A DNA stretch of 64,000 nucleotides from Pagrus major (lineage: Eukaryota; Chordata; Actinopteri; Spariformes; Sparidae). Under the pieces are notes generated by a model. It did no database searches and was not told the DNA's origin. It saw only the letters and a program-made list of their open reading frames with translations. The stretch is taken from positions 25,852,671 through 25,916,670 of the forward strand of contig NC_133227.1 in NCBI RefSeq assembly GCF_040436345.1, written 5' to 3'. Every line of letters begins with the position of its first letter. Position 1 is the first letter of the stretch. The position numbers were made by a program, and so were the translations under genes. This document shows positions 22,561 to 34,609 of the stretch, piece by piece.

Positions 22561-24732
22561 AATGCACAAATGTTTTTCAGACGAAGCTTTACAGCTGCAA
22601 AATGCCTCTGGGAGGTTGGTTGGGGTGCAGCGTCTGACGTTGCCTTCCACAGCTCAGCTTTATTCAGGTAGAATTAATTGCCTAAAATTGTGTCATCTCC
22701 CCTGTCAAAGGCTATTTTTGTGCATTTTTTAAATCCCCCATCGGTCCATGTCCTCATATCTTGTCCCCTTCTGTTTTCTCTTTAACTCTTCCCATGAGGC
22801 TGAGACAGGGGGTACAGCTGGGAGAATGCCACGCTGTCAGCACATCAGCGAAAAACATTACTTTCATTAGGCCCCATTATATCACCACAGACATCCTTGT
22901 TAAAATGTCATTTGCTAATTCCTTTCAATACTCATTTCCACCCGGCTGTCCCGGCAGGATTAACAACTCATTTATTGGGATGTGGAAGAAAACAAGCTCA
23001 AAGTTGATTACAAAAGTAAACAGAGAGGGGGTGGGGTGGGGGGGGGTGGGGGGGTGTTAGTGATTGGAGATGGGAGGGAGGCGCAGTTTCTCCGTCAGCG
23101 GCGATGTATGGGAGCTATATGTAGTCGAGCTGTCAATACAGGAGACACTAAAATGGCAATCTCTCTTTCCTCGGTGTATTCATCGACATGATTTGTATTC
23201 ACGGCCGCTGAATAACCACTGCTTTTCCTCCAACTCGATGCGTTGTTGCAGTCGCAGCTCTGCACAAAAGTCATCAGAATGATTTAATTACACCATTTAT
23301 ATATATTATAGTTTGAATCCATATTTACAAGCAAGGGCAGGATGAGCTGGCTGAAGTATTAATAATTCCTCCTGGTTGACAAAAGTTATGTTATGCTTGG
23401 TATGTGGGTTTTTCTTCAGTTCGTTATATTGTGATGTATGGCACTCGTTAGGGGCTTTATACGCTAATATGAGCCAAGAGTGTTTCTGCCAACAACTTCA
23501 GAGTGTTGGAAGGGTCAATAAAAAAACACTATAACATAAAAATGTATGATTTTCTGCTTTAATGTCCTCCTGATGTTCACATCCTACTGCAACTTGAAGA
23601 ACAGACAGAGAAATCTGACTAACAGGGCTTTTCCATACATGCGCTCGCTCGTCTTGACCTGGTTTGACTCGGCACATCAGCCCAGCGTGGCCGGGATTTA
23701 AAGACTGCTACAGTCATTTTTATGAGGTTTTTTTTTTTGGTTTGTTTCTGCGAAATCCCAGAGCTCATTATCTAAACTGTTTTCATTTCCTTGTTTGTTT
23801 TTTTCCTTCAATTTCATATTTCAGTGTCTTGTGGTTATCTTTTAGCATATTAGCTCTCAAATTTACTCTCAAAGTTTTTGTCTAAGGATACATTAGTCCT
23901 TCAACCTTTTATCAAACATCTTCTCCAGGTTATCAATAATTCCAGCGAGGTGCTCATTTAATTTCCTCACTTCTTGTGTGACAACCGGATTCTCGTTTTT
24001 GTGCGGGGTTCTACCGTGTGCCGTTCCTTCGAGCAGGATTTCAGATGTTTCTCAACATAATTTGAAAATCTGACCTCCTGGCAGCAGAGCAGGAAGAACC
24101 CAGAAGTGGGTTAAAAATGGCAGCCGCTCTAAATTCAAATCATCACCACGGTGTCTTCCTCCTTTCAAACTATTTCCGACTGGATTAGTATATTCTGGCT
24201 TTCAGGATGCCTCTTTGGATCTACAGGTTTTTCAAGTAGCTCAGCGTGTATGTATTAAACCCAACGTGCCTGCTCTTTCCCGCCTACGAAGCACACAGTA
24301 CACCGCTGTGTAAAAAGAAGCTCTCCTTCTGGATGGCTGCCTATTGAAGTGGGATAAGCCTCAGTAGTTTCAAATAGGTTTGGGACAGTGCCACAGAAAA
24401 GCACATTTCTATGTTACTGCTATTTTTGGAGTTTTACCATAAAGTGAAAGAGACTCTTTCTGTGGGAATGTTGTGCATCGTCTGCAGTAAACATGGTAAA
24501 ACAGAAAAAATCAAATCAAAGACAACCCAAACTGCATTTTGTGCGTTTATGTGGGTAACATTTAGTATAACGCCGTAGATTATATACACTCACAAGACAA
24601 AAGTTGCTCTGACACTTCATAATGTATTTCAAATCTGCAAGGCACTGCTATCAGACCTGAGTTGGGTCCAACTTTGTTTGCTTTTTTATGATCACACACC
24701 ACATGCTCACCTGAACAATCCCTCTGCTCAAA
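22561..24732. other. Gene-free stretch with a G-quadruplex candidate
   Basis: No exon recognised. 22830-22985 reads like slowly evolving non-coding sequence (balanced composition, several ATTA/TAAT and CATTTGCTAATTCC motifs). The G-rich tract at 23027-23054 is listed separately. The open frames here, including the Gly-rich 22982-23191, have no support. Confidence 0.4.
23027..23054 (+). repeat. G-quadruplex-forming tract
   Basis: Four G runs (5, 4, 9 and 7 bases) separated by single T loops. This satisfies the standard G3+N1-7 quadruplex rule, and short single-base loops favour a stable parallel fold. Confidence 0.9.
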
Positions 24733-24814
24733 GACAAGGTGGCTGAGTGGTTAAGGCGATGGACTGCTAATCCGTTATGCTCTGCACACGTGGGTTTGAA
24801 TCCCATCCTCGTCA
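24733..24814 (+). tRNA. tRNA-Ser(GCT), possibly degenerate
   Basis: The full class II serine cloverleaf can be drawn. Acceptor arm GACAAGG pairs with CCTCGTC with one mismatch (position 4). The D arm is GGCTGAGTGG…AAGGC. The anticodon stem ATGGA/TCCGT encloses the loop CTGCTAA with anticodon GCT at 24766-24768. There is a long variable arm, then the T arm GGGTTTGAATCCC. The A box is good. The B box reads GGTTTGAATCC instead of GGTTCGAATCC, changing the near-invariant C56. No clear TTTT terminator follows within about 30 bases. These changes suggest a pseudo-tRNA or retroposed copy, although overall identity to vertebrate tRNA-Ser(GCT) is high. It would read AGC/AGU codons if functional. Confidence 0.65.
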
Positions 24815-25804
24815 CACTTGTAGAAACTTTACTCCGCAATCTTCACGTCAGCAAACTAACTCACCTCTAAAGCGTCACTAGATTTCAACCACTACCCCTT
24901 GTTTTACGCTGTTCTGAGGGGCGAGGGGGCAATCGAAAAACAAAGGGTTGGGGTAGGAATTGAAAATGGGATTGAGCCGTAATGGAGTTTGAGTGGGTTT
25001 CCCAGCAGAGCACTGAATTGTACCAAGATGATAAATGTTATTCTCTTCGCCTGTTAGTTGTTTTAAAGTTGTGGCTGATCGTTATATAGTAAATGGGCAA
25101 TAGAGGCGTGCATACACTACATTTAAATAGTCCCACTAGCTGTTGCCTTAATGGAAAATATTTGTTGTATGTGTAAGGCTGTGACGGGTAATGGATGCAA
25201 TAGTTTGCAATTACTGTAAATGTTTCCTGACAGGAACATTAGTTAAACACAGAAGAAGTAAATGCAATGTTTTCATCATAACGCCACATCATAAGCACTG
25301 AAATATATGCAGTTTAATCGTCTGCGCCGTTGTGAAACAAAATCAAGGTGCTGGATATGACAAACAACCTCTCTGCCTCAGCAGCGGTTTTCTTGTGATT
25401 TAACAGCTATTAGTTATCCTCGCCTCCTCAGACAGACTTAAAGATAAACATTACGCTGTTTTCCTCCAGACTATAAAAGCCGGTGTTATCACGTAGAGAA
25501 GAGGGATTACAGTCTCAGTGGTTGCACAGGTTCACCCGTGAAAATTTCATCCATATTCCCTTCAGTCGGCTCGAGGGCCCAGCGTGAGGAGGCCGGTCCC
25601 TGCCTCAATGATTTCTAACTTAAGTGTTGTACGTCATGGAGAAGCACACAATGGCACAAAGAAACATATCTATTATCTCTGTCCAGCTCTGGAGTATCAG
25701 ACTCAGGAGTTTGTGCATTTAGTGTCCACCTGAGAAATAAACACCGAAAGCTGCCCCTCTTTAGACAAAGACGGATCAGAACGCTTTGGAGGGAAATAAA
25801 TCGG
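24815..25804. other. Gene-free stretch, nothing recognised
   Basis: Unique-looking DNA between the tRNA-like sequence and the left edge of the giant array. No exon recognised. The minus frame 25615-25845 runs into the array's edge sequence and has no supporting features. Confidence 0.4.
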
Positions 25805-25984
25805 CATGGTCCAGTATCTGTGTAGGCGGCTGCTATGAAGTGCATTTAACCAGCTGAGGGGCTGATGTTCGTCCCATCTGTGATTTTAGCACTCTGTGTG
25901 ACTCTACCTACTTGACACATTGGTTATTTTGAGTTGTGGAGTGATGAGGTTGAGGTCACTTGTCTTTTTTCCCCGCTCCGTTTC
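25805..25984 (+). repeat. Array edge L, copy 1
   Basis: About 180 bp of non-repetitive sequence beginning CATGGTCCAGTATCTGTG and ending CCCCGCTCCGTTTCACA. It is almost identical to 29749-29928 and 30949-31128, and marks the left edge of each of three head-to-tail units. Confidence 0.95.
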
Positions 25985-28900
25985 ACAAATGAAAAAAATC
26001 TCTCCTGAAATGTTTTTCCACTTGGCTTCACACATGAAAAAAAGAAATCACTCGAAATTTGAGCATTTTTGGTTTGTTCTTTCAGTTGGTTTTACACATG
26101 ACTTGACACATGAAACAATTAAAAAAAAAAAAATTCACTCAGTTTCAAAAATTTCACCAACTTCACCAACTTTTGTTTTGTATTTTGTTTTTTTACTCAG
26201 TTTCACACATGAAAATACAAATAAAAATTATTGTCTTTTTCGCTCCACTTCATACATGGGGAAAAAATCACTCGCCTTCACAAAATGTAGGGTTTTTTGT
26301 GTTTTTTTACTCGGTTTCACAAATGAAAAAAAAGTTGTTTTTTTTTTTCACTTTAATTCACACACACACAAACAATTTTGACCCAAGCTTTTGTTTTGTT
26401 TTTTGTTTTTTTTCCACTCGGTTTCACTCAAGAAAAAAATTATTTCTTGTGAATTTTCTCCTGAATTTTTTTTCACTTGTCTTCACACAAGGAAATAAAT
26501 AAATAACAATCACTCGACTTGAAATTTAGTTTATTTTTTTTCCACTTGGTTCCAGACATAAAAAAACATTGTTTTTTTTCTTTTTCACTCCTGGATTTTT
26601 TTCACTGGAAAAAATGGAACCAACTTTACAAACTTTAGTTTTGTTTTGTTTGTGTTTTTGTAATTGTTTTCTCACTCGACTTCACTGACTGAAAGAATTT
26701 CACTGTTTTTCAGTCTTTTTCACTTGATTTCATACATGAAAAAAAAATTCTTGTGAAATCTCTCCTGAAATTTCTTTTCACTCAAATTCACACATGAAAA
26801 AAAAATCACTCGACTTCACAAAATTTTTGTTGTTGTTTTTCACTTGGTTTCACATTTGAAAAAAAAACATGTTTTTGTCCCCCCCCCAACTTCACACATG
26901 AAAAAAAATCTCAACTTTTTTCATATGTAGTTACATATGAAAAAACCTCTTTTTTGTCTTCTTCACTCGACTCCACAAATGAAAAAAATATGTTTTTTGG
27001 TCTTTTTTCACTGGACTTCACACATGAAAAAAAAAATCACTGTACTTCACAATTTTTTGTCTATATACTCGATTTCGTAAAATCAGTTGACTTCACAAAA
27101 TGGAGGGTTTTTTGTGTTTTTTCACTTGGTTTCACAAATGAAAAAAAGTTGTTTTTTTCCACTGGAATTCACACACACACAAACAATTTTGACCCAAACT
27201 TTTGTTTTGTTTTTTGTTTTTTTTTCACTCGGTTTCACTCAAGAAAGAAATATTTTACATTTTTATTGTCTTTTTCACTGACTTTACAAACTTTAGTTCT
27301 TTTTTGTTATTGTTTTCTGTTTCACTCGAATCCACTGACTGAAAAAATTTCACTGTTTTTCAGTCTTTTTCCCTTGATTTCATACATGAAAAAAAAATTC
27401 TTGTGAAATCTCTCCTGAAATTTCTTTTCACTCAAATTCACACATGAAAAAAAATTGACTCCACAAATGAAAAAATATGTTTTTTTGATTTTTTTCACTG
27501 GACTTCACACATGAAAAAAAATCACTGTACTTCACATTTTTTTTGTCTATATACTCGATTTCGTAAAATCAGTCGACTTCACAAAATGTAGGGTTTTTTG
27601 TGTTTTTTCACTTGGTTTCACAAATGAAAAAAAGTTGTTTTTTTCCACTGGAATTCACACACACACAAACAATTTTGACCTAAACTTTTGTTTTGTTTTT
27701 TGTTTTTTTTCCACTCAGTTTCACTCAAGAAAAAAATAAATTCTTGTGAATTTTCTCCTGAAATTTTTTTTCACTTGTCTTCACACAAGGAAATAAATAA
27801 ATAACAATCACTCGACTTGAAATTTAGTTAATTTTTTTCCCACTTGGTTCCAGACATTGTTTTTTTTCTTTTTCACTCCTGGATTTTTTTCACTGGAAAA
27901 AATGGAACCGACTTTACAAACTTTAGTTTTGTTTTGTTTTGTGTTTTTGTAATTGTTTTCTCACTCGACTTCACTGACTGAAAAAATTTCACTCTTTTTC
28001 AGTCTTTTTCACTTGATTTCATACATAAAAAAAAATTCTTGTGAAATCTCTCCTGAAATTTCTTTTCACTCAAATTCACACATGAAAAAAAAAATCACTT
28101 GACTTCAGAAAATTTTTTGTTGTTGTTTTTCACTTCGTTTCACATTTGAAAAAAACTCTTTTTTGTCTTCTTCACTCGACTCCACAAATGAAAAAAAATG
28201 TTTTTTTGTCTTTTTTCACTGGACTTCACACATGAAAAAAAATCACTGTACTTCACAATTTTTTTGTCCATATACTCGATTTCGTAAAATCACTTGGCTT
28301 CACAAAAGGTAGGGTTTTTTTTTTGTGTTTTTTCACTTGGTTTCACAAATGAAAAAAAGTTGTTTTTTTTTCACTGGAATTCACACACACACAAACAATT
28401 TTGACCCAAACTTTTTTTTTTTTTTTTTTTCACTCGGTTTCACTCAAGAAAGAAATATTTTACATTTTTATTGTCTTTTTCACCGCCTTTACAAACTTTA
28501 GTTTTTTTTTGTTATTGTTTTCTGTTTAACTCGACTCCACTGACTGTTTTTCAGTCTTTTTCCCTTGATTTCATACATGAAAAAAAAAAAATCTTGTGAA
28601 ATCTCTCCTGAAATTTCTTTTCACTCAAATTCACACATGAAAAAAAATCGACTCCACAAATGAAAAAATATGTTTTTTTGATTTTTTTTTCACTGGACTT
28701 CACACATGAAAAAAAAATCACTGTACTTCACAATTTTTTTGTCTATATACTCGATTTCGTAAAATCAGTCGACTTCACAAAATGTAGGGTTTTTTTGTGT
28801 TTTTTCACTTGGTTTCACAAATGAAAAAAAAGTTGTTTTTTTTCACTGGAATTCACACACACACAAACAATTTTGACCCAAACTTTTGTTTTGTTTTTTG

Positions 28901-29670
28901 TTTTTTTTCCACTCAGTTTCACTCAAGAAAAAAATAAATTCTTGTGAATTTTCTCCTGAAATTTTTTTTCACTTGTCTTCACACAAGGAAATAAATAAAT
29001 AACAATCACTCGACTTGAAATTTAGCTTATTTTTTTCCCACTTGGTTCCAGACATAAAAAAAAAAAACATTGTTTTTTTTCTTTTTCACTCCTGGATTTT
29101 TTTCACTGGAAAAAATGGAACTGACTTTACAAACTTTAGTTTTGTTTTGTTTTGTGTTTTTGTAATTGTTTTCTCACTCAACTTCACTGACTGAAAGAAT
29201 TTCACTGTTTTTCAGTCTTTTTCACTTGATTTCATACATGAAAAAAAATTCTTGTGAAATCTCTCCTGAAATTTCTTTTCACTCAACTTCACACAAAAAA
29301 ATCACTCGACTTCAGAACATTTTTTGTTGTTTTTCACTTCGTTTCACATTTGAAAAAAACCTCTTTTTTTGTCTTCACTCGACTCCACAAATGAAAAAAT
29401 ATGTTTTTTTTGTCTTTTTTCACTGGACTTCACACATGAAAAAAAAAATCACTGTACTTCACAATTTTTTTGTCTATATACTCGATTTCGTAAAATCAGT
29501 CGACTTCACAAAATGTAGGTTTTTTTTGTGTTTTTTCACTTGGTTTCACAAATGAAAAAAAAAGTTGTTTTTTTCACTGGAATTCACACACGCACAAACA
29601 ATTTTGACCCAAACTTTTGTTTTGTTTATTGTTTTTTTTCACTCAAGAAAGAAATAGACAAAGTCGTTTA

Positions 29671-29928
29671 AAGAAAACGTAGCTTTCATAGCGCCTTCCT
29701 ACCACAGCTTGTGATGTGGTGTGATTTATTGGTTCTGATTAATGTTGTCATGGTCCAGTATCTGTGTAGGCGGCTGCTATGAAGTGCATTTAACCAGCTG
29801 AGGGGCTGATGTTCGTCCCATCTGTGATTTTAGCACTCTGTGTGACTCTACCTACTTGACACATTGGTTATTTTGAGTCGTGGAGTGATGAGGTTGAGGT
29901 CACTTGTCTTTTTTCCCCGCTCCGTTTC
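29671..29928 (+). repeat. Array junction R1-L2
   Basis: Right-edge sequence R (29671-29748, AAGAAAACGTAGC…CTGATTAATG) joined directly to left-edge sequence L (29749-29928). The same join recurs exactly 1200 bases downstream, so this is a unit boundary produced by tandem duplication. Confidence 0.95.
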
Positions 29929-30870
29929 ACACATGAAAAAAATCTCTCCTGAAATGTTTTTCCACTTGGCTTCACACATGAAAAAAAGAAATCACTCGAA
30001 ATTTGAGCACTTTTGGTTTGTTCTTTCAGTTGGTTTTACACATGACTTGACACATGAAACAATTAAAAAAAAAAATTCACTCAGTTTCAAAAATTTCACC
30101 AACTTTTGTTTTGTATTTTGTTTTTTTACTCAGTTTCACACATGAAAATACAAATAAAAATTATTGTCTTTTTCGCTCGACTTTACAAATTTTAGTTCTT
30201 TTTTGTTATTGTTTTCTGTTTCACTCGACTCCACAAATGAAAAAATATGTTTTTTTGATTTTTTTCACTGGACTTCACACATGAAAAAAAAATCACTGTA
30301 CTTCACAATTTTTTTGTCTATATACTCGATTTCGTAAAATCAGTCGACTTCACAAAATGTAGGGTTTTTTGTGTTTTTTCACTTGGTTTCACAAATGAAA
30401 AAAAGTTGTTTTTTTTCACTGGAATTCACACACACACAAACAATTTTGACCCAAACTTTTGTTTTGTTTTTTGTTTTTTTTCACTCGGTTTCACTCAAGA
30501 AAGAAATATTTTACATTTTTATTGTCTTTTTCACCGACTTTACAAACTTTAGTTTTTTTTGTTATTGTTTTCTGTTTAACTCGACTCCACAAATGAAAAA
30601 ATATGTTTTTTTTGTCTTTTTTCACTGGACTTCACACATGAAAAAAAAAATCACTGTACTTCACAATTTTTTTGTCTATATACTCGATTTCGTAAAATCA
30701 GTCGACTTCACAAAATGTAGGGTTTTTTGTGTTTTTTCACTTGGTTTCACAAATGAAAAAAAGTTGTTTTTTTTCACTGGAATTCACACACACACAAACA
30801 ATTTTGACCCAAACTTTGTTTTGTTTTTTGTTTTTGTTTCACTCAAGAAAGAAATAGACAAAGTTGTTTA

Positions 30871-31128
30871 AAGAAAACGTAGCCTTCATAGCGCCTTCCT
30901 ACCACAGCTTGTGATGTGGTGTGATTTATTGGTTCTGATTAATGTTGTCATGGTCCAGTATCTGTGTAGGCGGCTGCTATGAAGTGCATTTAACCAGCTG
31001 AGGGGCTGATGTTCGTCCCATCTGTGATTTTAGCACTCTGTGTGACTCTACCTACTTGACACATTGGTTATTTTGAGTCGTGGAGTGATGAGGTTGAGGT
31101 CACTTGTCTTTTTTCCCCGCTCCGTTTC
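30871..31128 (+). repeat. Array junction R2-L3
   Basis: Second copy of the R-L join (30871-30948 and 30949-31128), nearly identical to 29671-29928. L starts at 29749 and 30949, a 1200-bp offset. Confidence 0.95.
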
Positions 31129-32909
31129 ACACATAAAAAAAATCTCTCCTGAAATGTTTTTTCACTTGGCTTCACACATGAAAAAAAGAAATCACTCGAA
31201 ATTTGAGCATTTTTGGTTTGTTCTTTCACTTGGTTTTACACATGACTTGACACATGAAACAATTAAAAAAAAAAAAATTCACTCAGTTTCAAAAATTTCA
31301 CCAACTTTTGTTTTGTATTTTGTTTTTTTACTCATTTTCACACATGAAATTAAAACTAAAAATTATTGTCTTTTTCGCTCCACTTCATACATGGGAAAAA
31401 AATCACTCGCCTTCACAAAATGTAGGGTTTTTTGTGTTTTTTCACTTGGTTTCACAAATGAAAAAAAAGTTGTTTTTTTTCAGTGGAATTCACACACACA
31501 AACAATTTTGACCCAAACTTTTGTTTTGTTTTTTGTTTTTTTTCACTCGGTTTCACTCAAGAAAGAAATATTTTACATTTTTATTGTCTTTTTCACTGAC
31601 TTTACAAACTTTAGTTTTTTTTGTTATTGTTTTCTGTTTCACTCGACTCCACTGACTGAAAAAATTTCACTCTTTTTCAGTCTTTTTCCCTTGATTTCAT
31701 ACATGAAAAAAAAAGATTCTTGTGAAATCTCTCCTGAAATTTCTTTTCACTCAAATTGTCTATATACTCGATTTCATAAAATCAGTCGACTTCACAAAAT
31801 GTAGGGTTTTTGTGTTTTTTCACTTGGTTTCACAAATGAAAAAAAAAGTTGTTTTTTTTCACTGGAATTCACACACACACAAACAATTTTGACCCAAACT
31901 TTTGTTTTGATTTTTGTTTTTTTTCACTCGGTTTCACTCAAGAAAGAAATATTTTACATTTTTATTGTCTTTTCACCGATTTTACAAACTTTAGTTTTTT
32001 TTGTTATTGTGTCTGTTTCACTCGAATCCACTGACTGAAAAAATTTCACTGTTTTTCAGTCTTTTTCACTTGATTTCATACATGAAAAAAAATTCTTGTG
32101 AAATCTCTCCTGAAATTTCTTTTCACTTAACTTCACACATGAAAAAAAAATCACTCGACTTCACAAAATTTTTGTTGTTGTTTAAAAAAACCTCTTTTTT
32201 TGTCTTCTTCACTCGACTCCACAAATGAAAAAATATGTTTTTTAAAATTTTTTTCACTGGACTTCACACATGAAAAAAAAATCACTGTACTTCACAATTT
32301 TTTTGTCTATTCACTCGATTTCGTACATGAACAAACATTTCTTGAGAAATTTCTCCTGAAATGTTTTTTTTCGCTCAACTTCAAATATGAAAATAACAAT
32401 TCACCTTGACTTCACAAAAATGTTTTTATTATTTTTTCACTCGGTTTCATTCAAGAATTAAAAATATAAATTTTTTATTGTCTTTTTTGTTCGACTTCAC
32501 ACATGGAATTTTTTTTTGGTGTGTGTGTTGTTTCACTCCACTTCATAAATGGGAAAAAAAAATCATGAAAAAAATAAAATCTTTTGAATTTTCTCCTCAA
32601 ATTTTTCTTCATTCGTCTTCACACAAGGAAATAAATAAGTAACAATCACTCGACTTGAAATTTAGTTGTTTTTTTTTCACTGGAAAAAATGGAACCGACT
32701 TTACAAACTTTAGTTTAGTTTTGTTTTTTTGTTATTGTTTTCTGTCTCACTCGACTCCACTGACTGAAAAAAAAATCACTCTTTTCCACTTGATTTCATA
32801 CATACAAAAAATCACTTGACTTCACAAAAAAATTTGTTGTTGTTTTTCACTTGGTTTCACATTTGAAAAAAAACTTTAGTCAAAATTACAATAACCACAA
32901 ATTTGTGAA

Positions 32910-32985
32910 AAGAAAACGTAGCGTTCATAGCGCCTTCCTACCAGGGCTCTTCATGGGGTGTGATTTATTGGTTCTGATTAATGTT
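32910..32985 (+). repeat. Array edge R, copy 3 (diverged, terminal)
   Basis: AAGAAAACGTAGCGTTCATAG…CTGATTAATG matches R1 and R2 with several differences (CCAGGGCTCTTCATGGGG versus CCACAGCTTGTGATGTGG) and is not followed by L. It therefore looks like the original, outermost right edge. About 350 bases of array-type sequence continue beyond it. Confidence 0.85.
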
Positions 32986-34609
32986 TTTTTTGTCTCTCTT
33001 TTTTTAAAATTTTTTTTTAATACTTTTTCACTGAACTTCACACGTGAAAAAAATCACTTGACTTTACAGTTTTTTTGTTTTTTCACTTGACTCCACAAAT
33101 GAAAAATTCTGTTGTTTTCACTTGGGTCATAGCCTACATGTTTTTGCTTTTCAATTGGTTTCACACATGAAAAACATTTTTTTTTGTCTTTTTCACTCAA
33201 CTTCACACATGAAAAAAAGAAAAATCACTAGATTCATTTCACATTTTATTTATTTTATTCACTCGACTTCACACATTTTTTGTCTTTTCACTCGATTTCG
33301 TACATGAAAAAACTTTTCTCCTGAAATGTTTTTTCGCTCGACAGATATCAGAAAAATTCTCCTGGACTTTTTGCTCCAGTCAGTAGCACACCACAAAAAA
33401 ATTGACTGTGCAATATTTGAGAGCCTAGAAACGCTGACTCTCAACCCCCAGAGGCCTGAAGCTTTGACACTGTTACCACAATGTCCAAAACATATGCCCA
33501 ACACCTGCAGTGTTATTCTAAAGTACATTTCTTTAAACAAACAGTGAGCAGAATTCATATTTCAGTTTGACGACACCTTGACTTCCCATATTTTTACTAT
33601 ATTACTTCTTTCACTCATGAATGATGTGTCTCGCACATTAGTGTCCCAACACCTTGATTTCTGACGCTCCGTGCATCGCAACCATCATCACATCCAGCTC
33701 TAATACCTGTCGTTATTACTTGCATGACTGCTGTAATGAAAGAGATTTAGTCTCACAGTGTCACAGTCGCCATAAACACACCGACTGCACCGCAGACTTC
33801 CCTGTGACATTTGATATTTATGACTGTTGTTATTTTGCGCTTTGGCTCTAATGGCTGACATATTCTTGACAAATTCCTGTCAGGAGAAGGTTTCCTTTCA
33901 CTGTCTGTATGAACACCAGCCCCTGTGATGAAGACATCACTGCTGTGTCTCTTATTAATGGTCACATGTCACATCAGCAACTGACATAAACTGACTTTAC
34001 CGTTCTGATGTGAAAATATATGTATTTATCACAGACTCCCAGGAGAATCTGAGTTTCTGATCCTGTTTATATCTGAGGTAAAACCATAAACTAAACATGA
34101 CTTTTTTGACGGCGTTCTGAATATTTTTGGTATCTGGAATGAAGTAAACAGCTAAGGATAGGACACTCGGTGCCTTCTGAATGCGTCTTTAGTGTCGAGT
34201 ATCAAAAACAGGTTATTTTTTTAAACCTAGCATTTCCTTTTTTAGTCTTTTGTGCTTATTCTTTGATTGTATATTTCCTGATTTGGGGGGAATTTTTAGA
34301 GTTCTGTAGGGTAGCATCAGACAACAACAGATGGATGGATCTGAACTTCTGGTGAGTCAAGATTCCTGGACCGTTAACTCGATCTGACGTCATATGACGT
34401 TGAAAGATGGCGGATGAAAGTAAACATTTGGTTGATGGTAAGAAACTTTTACCAGAGTCATGCATTGTGTAGTCATTGTATCATTTCCATTGCGTCCTTG
34501 TCCTTCCTTCATGATGCACGTGAACACACCGAAGTCGGAAGAACGACTTCCCAACTCAGGAAACGGGACCATCCGAGCAGCAGTGTTCTCAGTGGTCTGT
34601 CGGTCAGTT

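Larger units (their letters stand above)
25805..33330. repeat. Giant degenerate A/T-tract array, left arm
   Basis: About 7.5 kb made almost entirely of variants of T-tract, CACTCGACTTCACACATG, A-tract. The core TTTCACACATGAAA is nearly self-complementary (TTTCA/TGAAA arms around CACA). Recurring sub-modules are CTCCTGAAATTTC, CACACACACAAACAATTTTG, CACTTGGTTTCACAAATG and TATATACTCGATTTCG. The last occurs at about 27062, 27548, 28269, 28744, 29475, 30319, 30677 and 31761. Successive gaps add to about 1207, 1196, 1206 and 1202 bp, i.e. a roughly 1.2-kb higher-order unit. Open frames inside (up to 246 aa at 31064-31804) are Phe/Lys/His/Thr repeats imposed by the array and are not genes. Confidence 0.9.

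Noticed and set aside
31064..31804. 246-residue open frame, the second longest in the window
   Set aside because: It lies wholly inside the A/T-tract array. Its Phe/Lys/His/Thr repeats and similar frames at 25920, 29864 and 30371 follow from the DNA repeat, and the start in edge L is copied with it.
25805..33330. CRISPR-like or protein-repeat interpretation of the array
   Set aside because: There is no constant-length repeat with unique spacers, the host is a vertebrate, and module lengths vary through A/T-run slippage.
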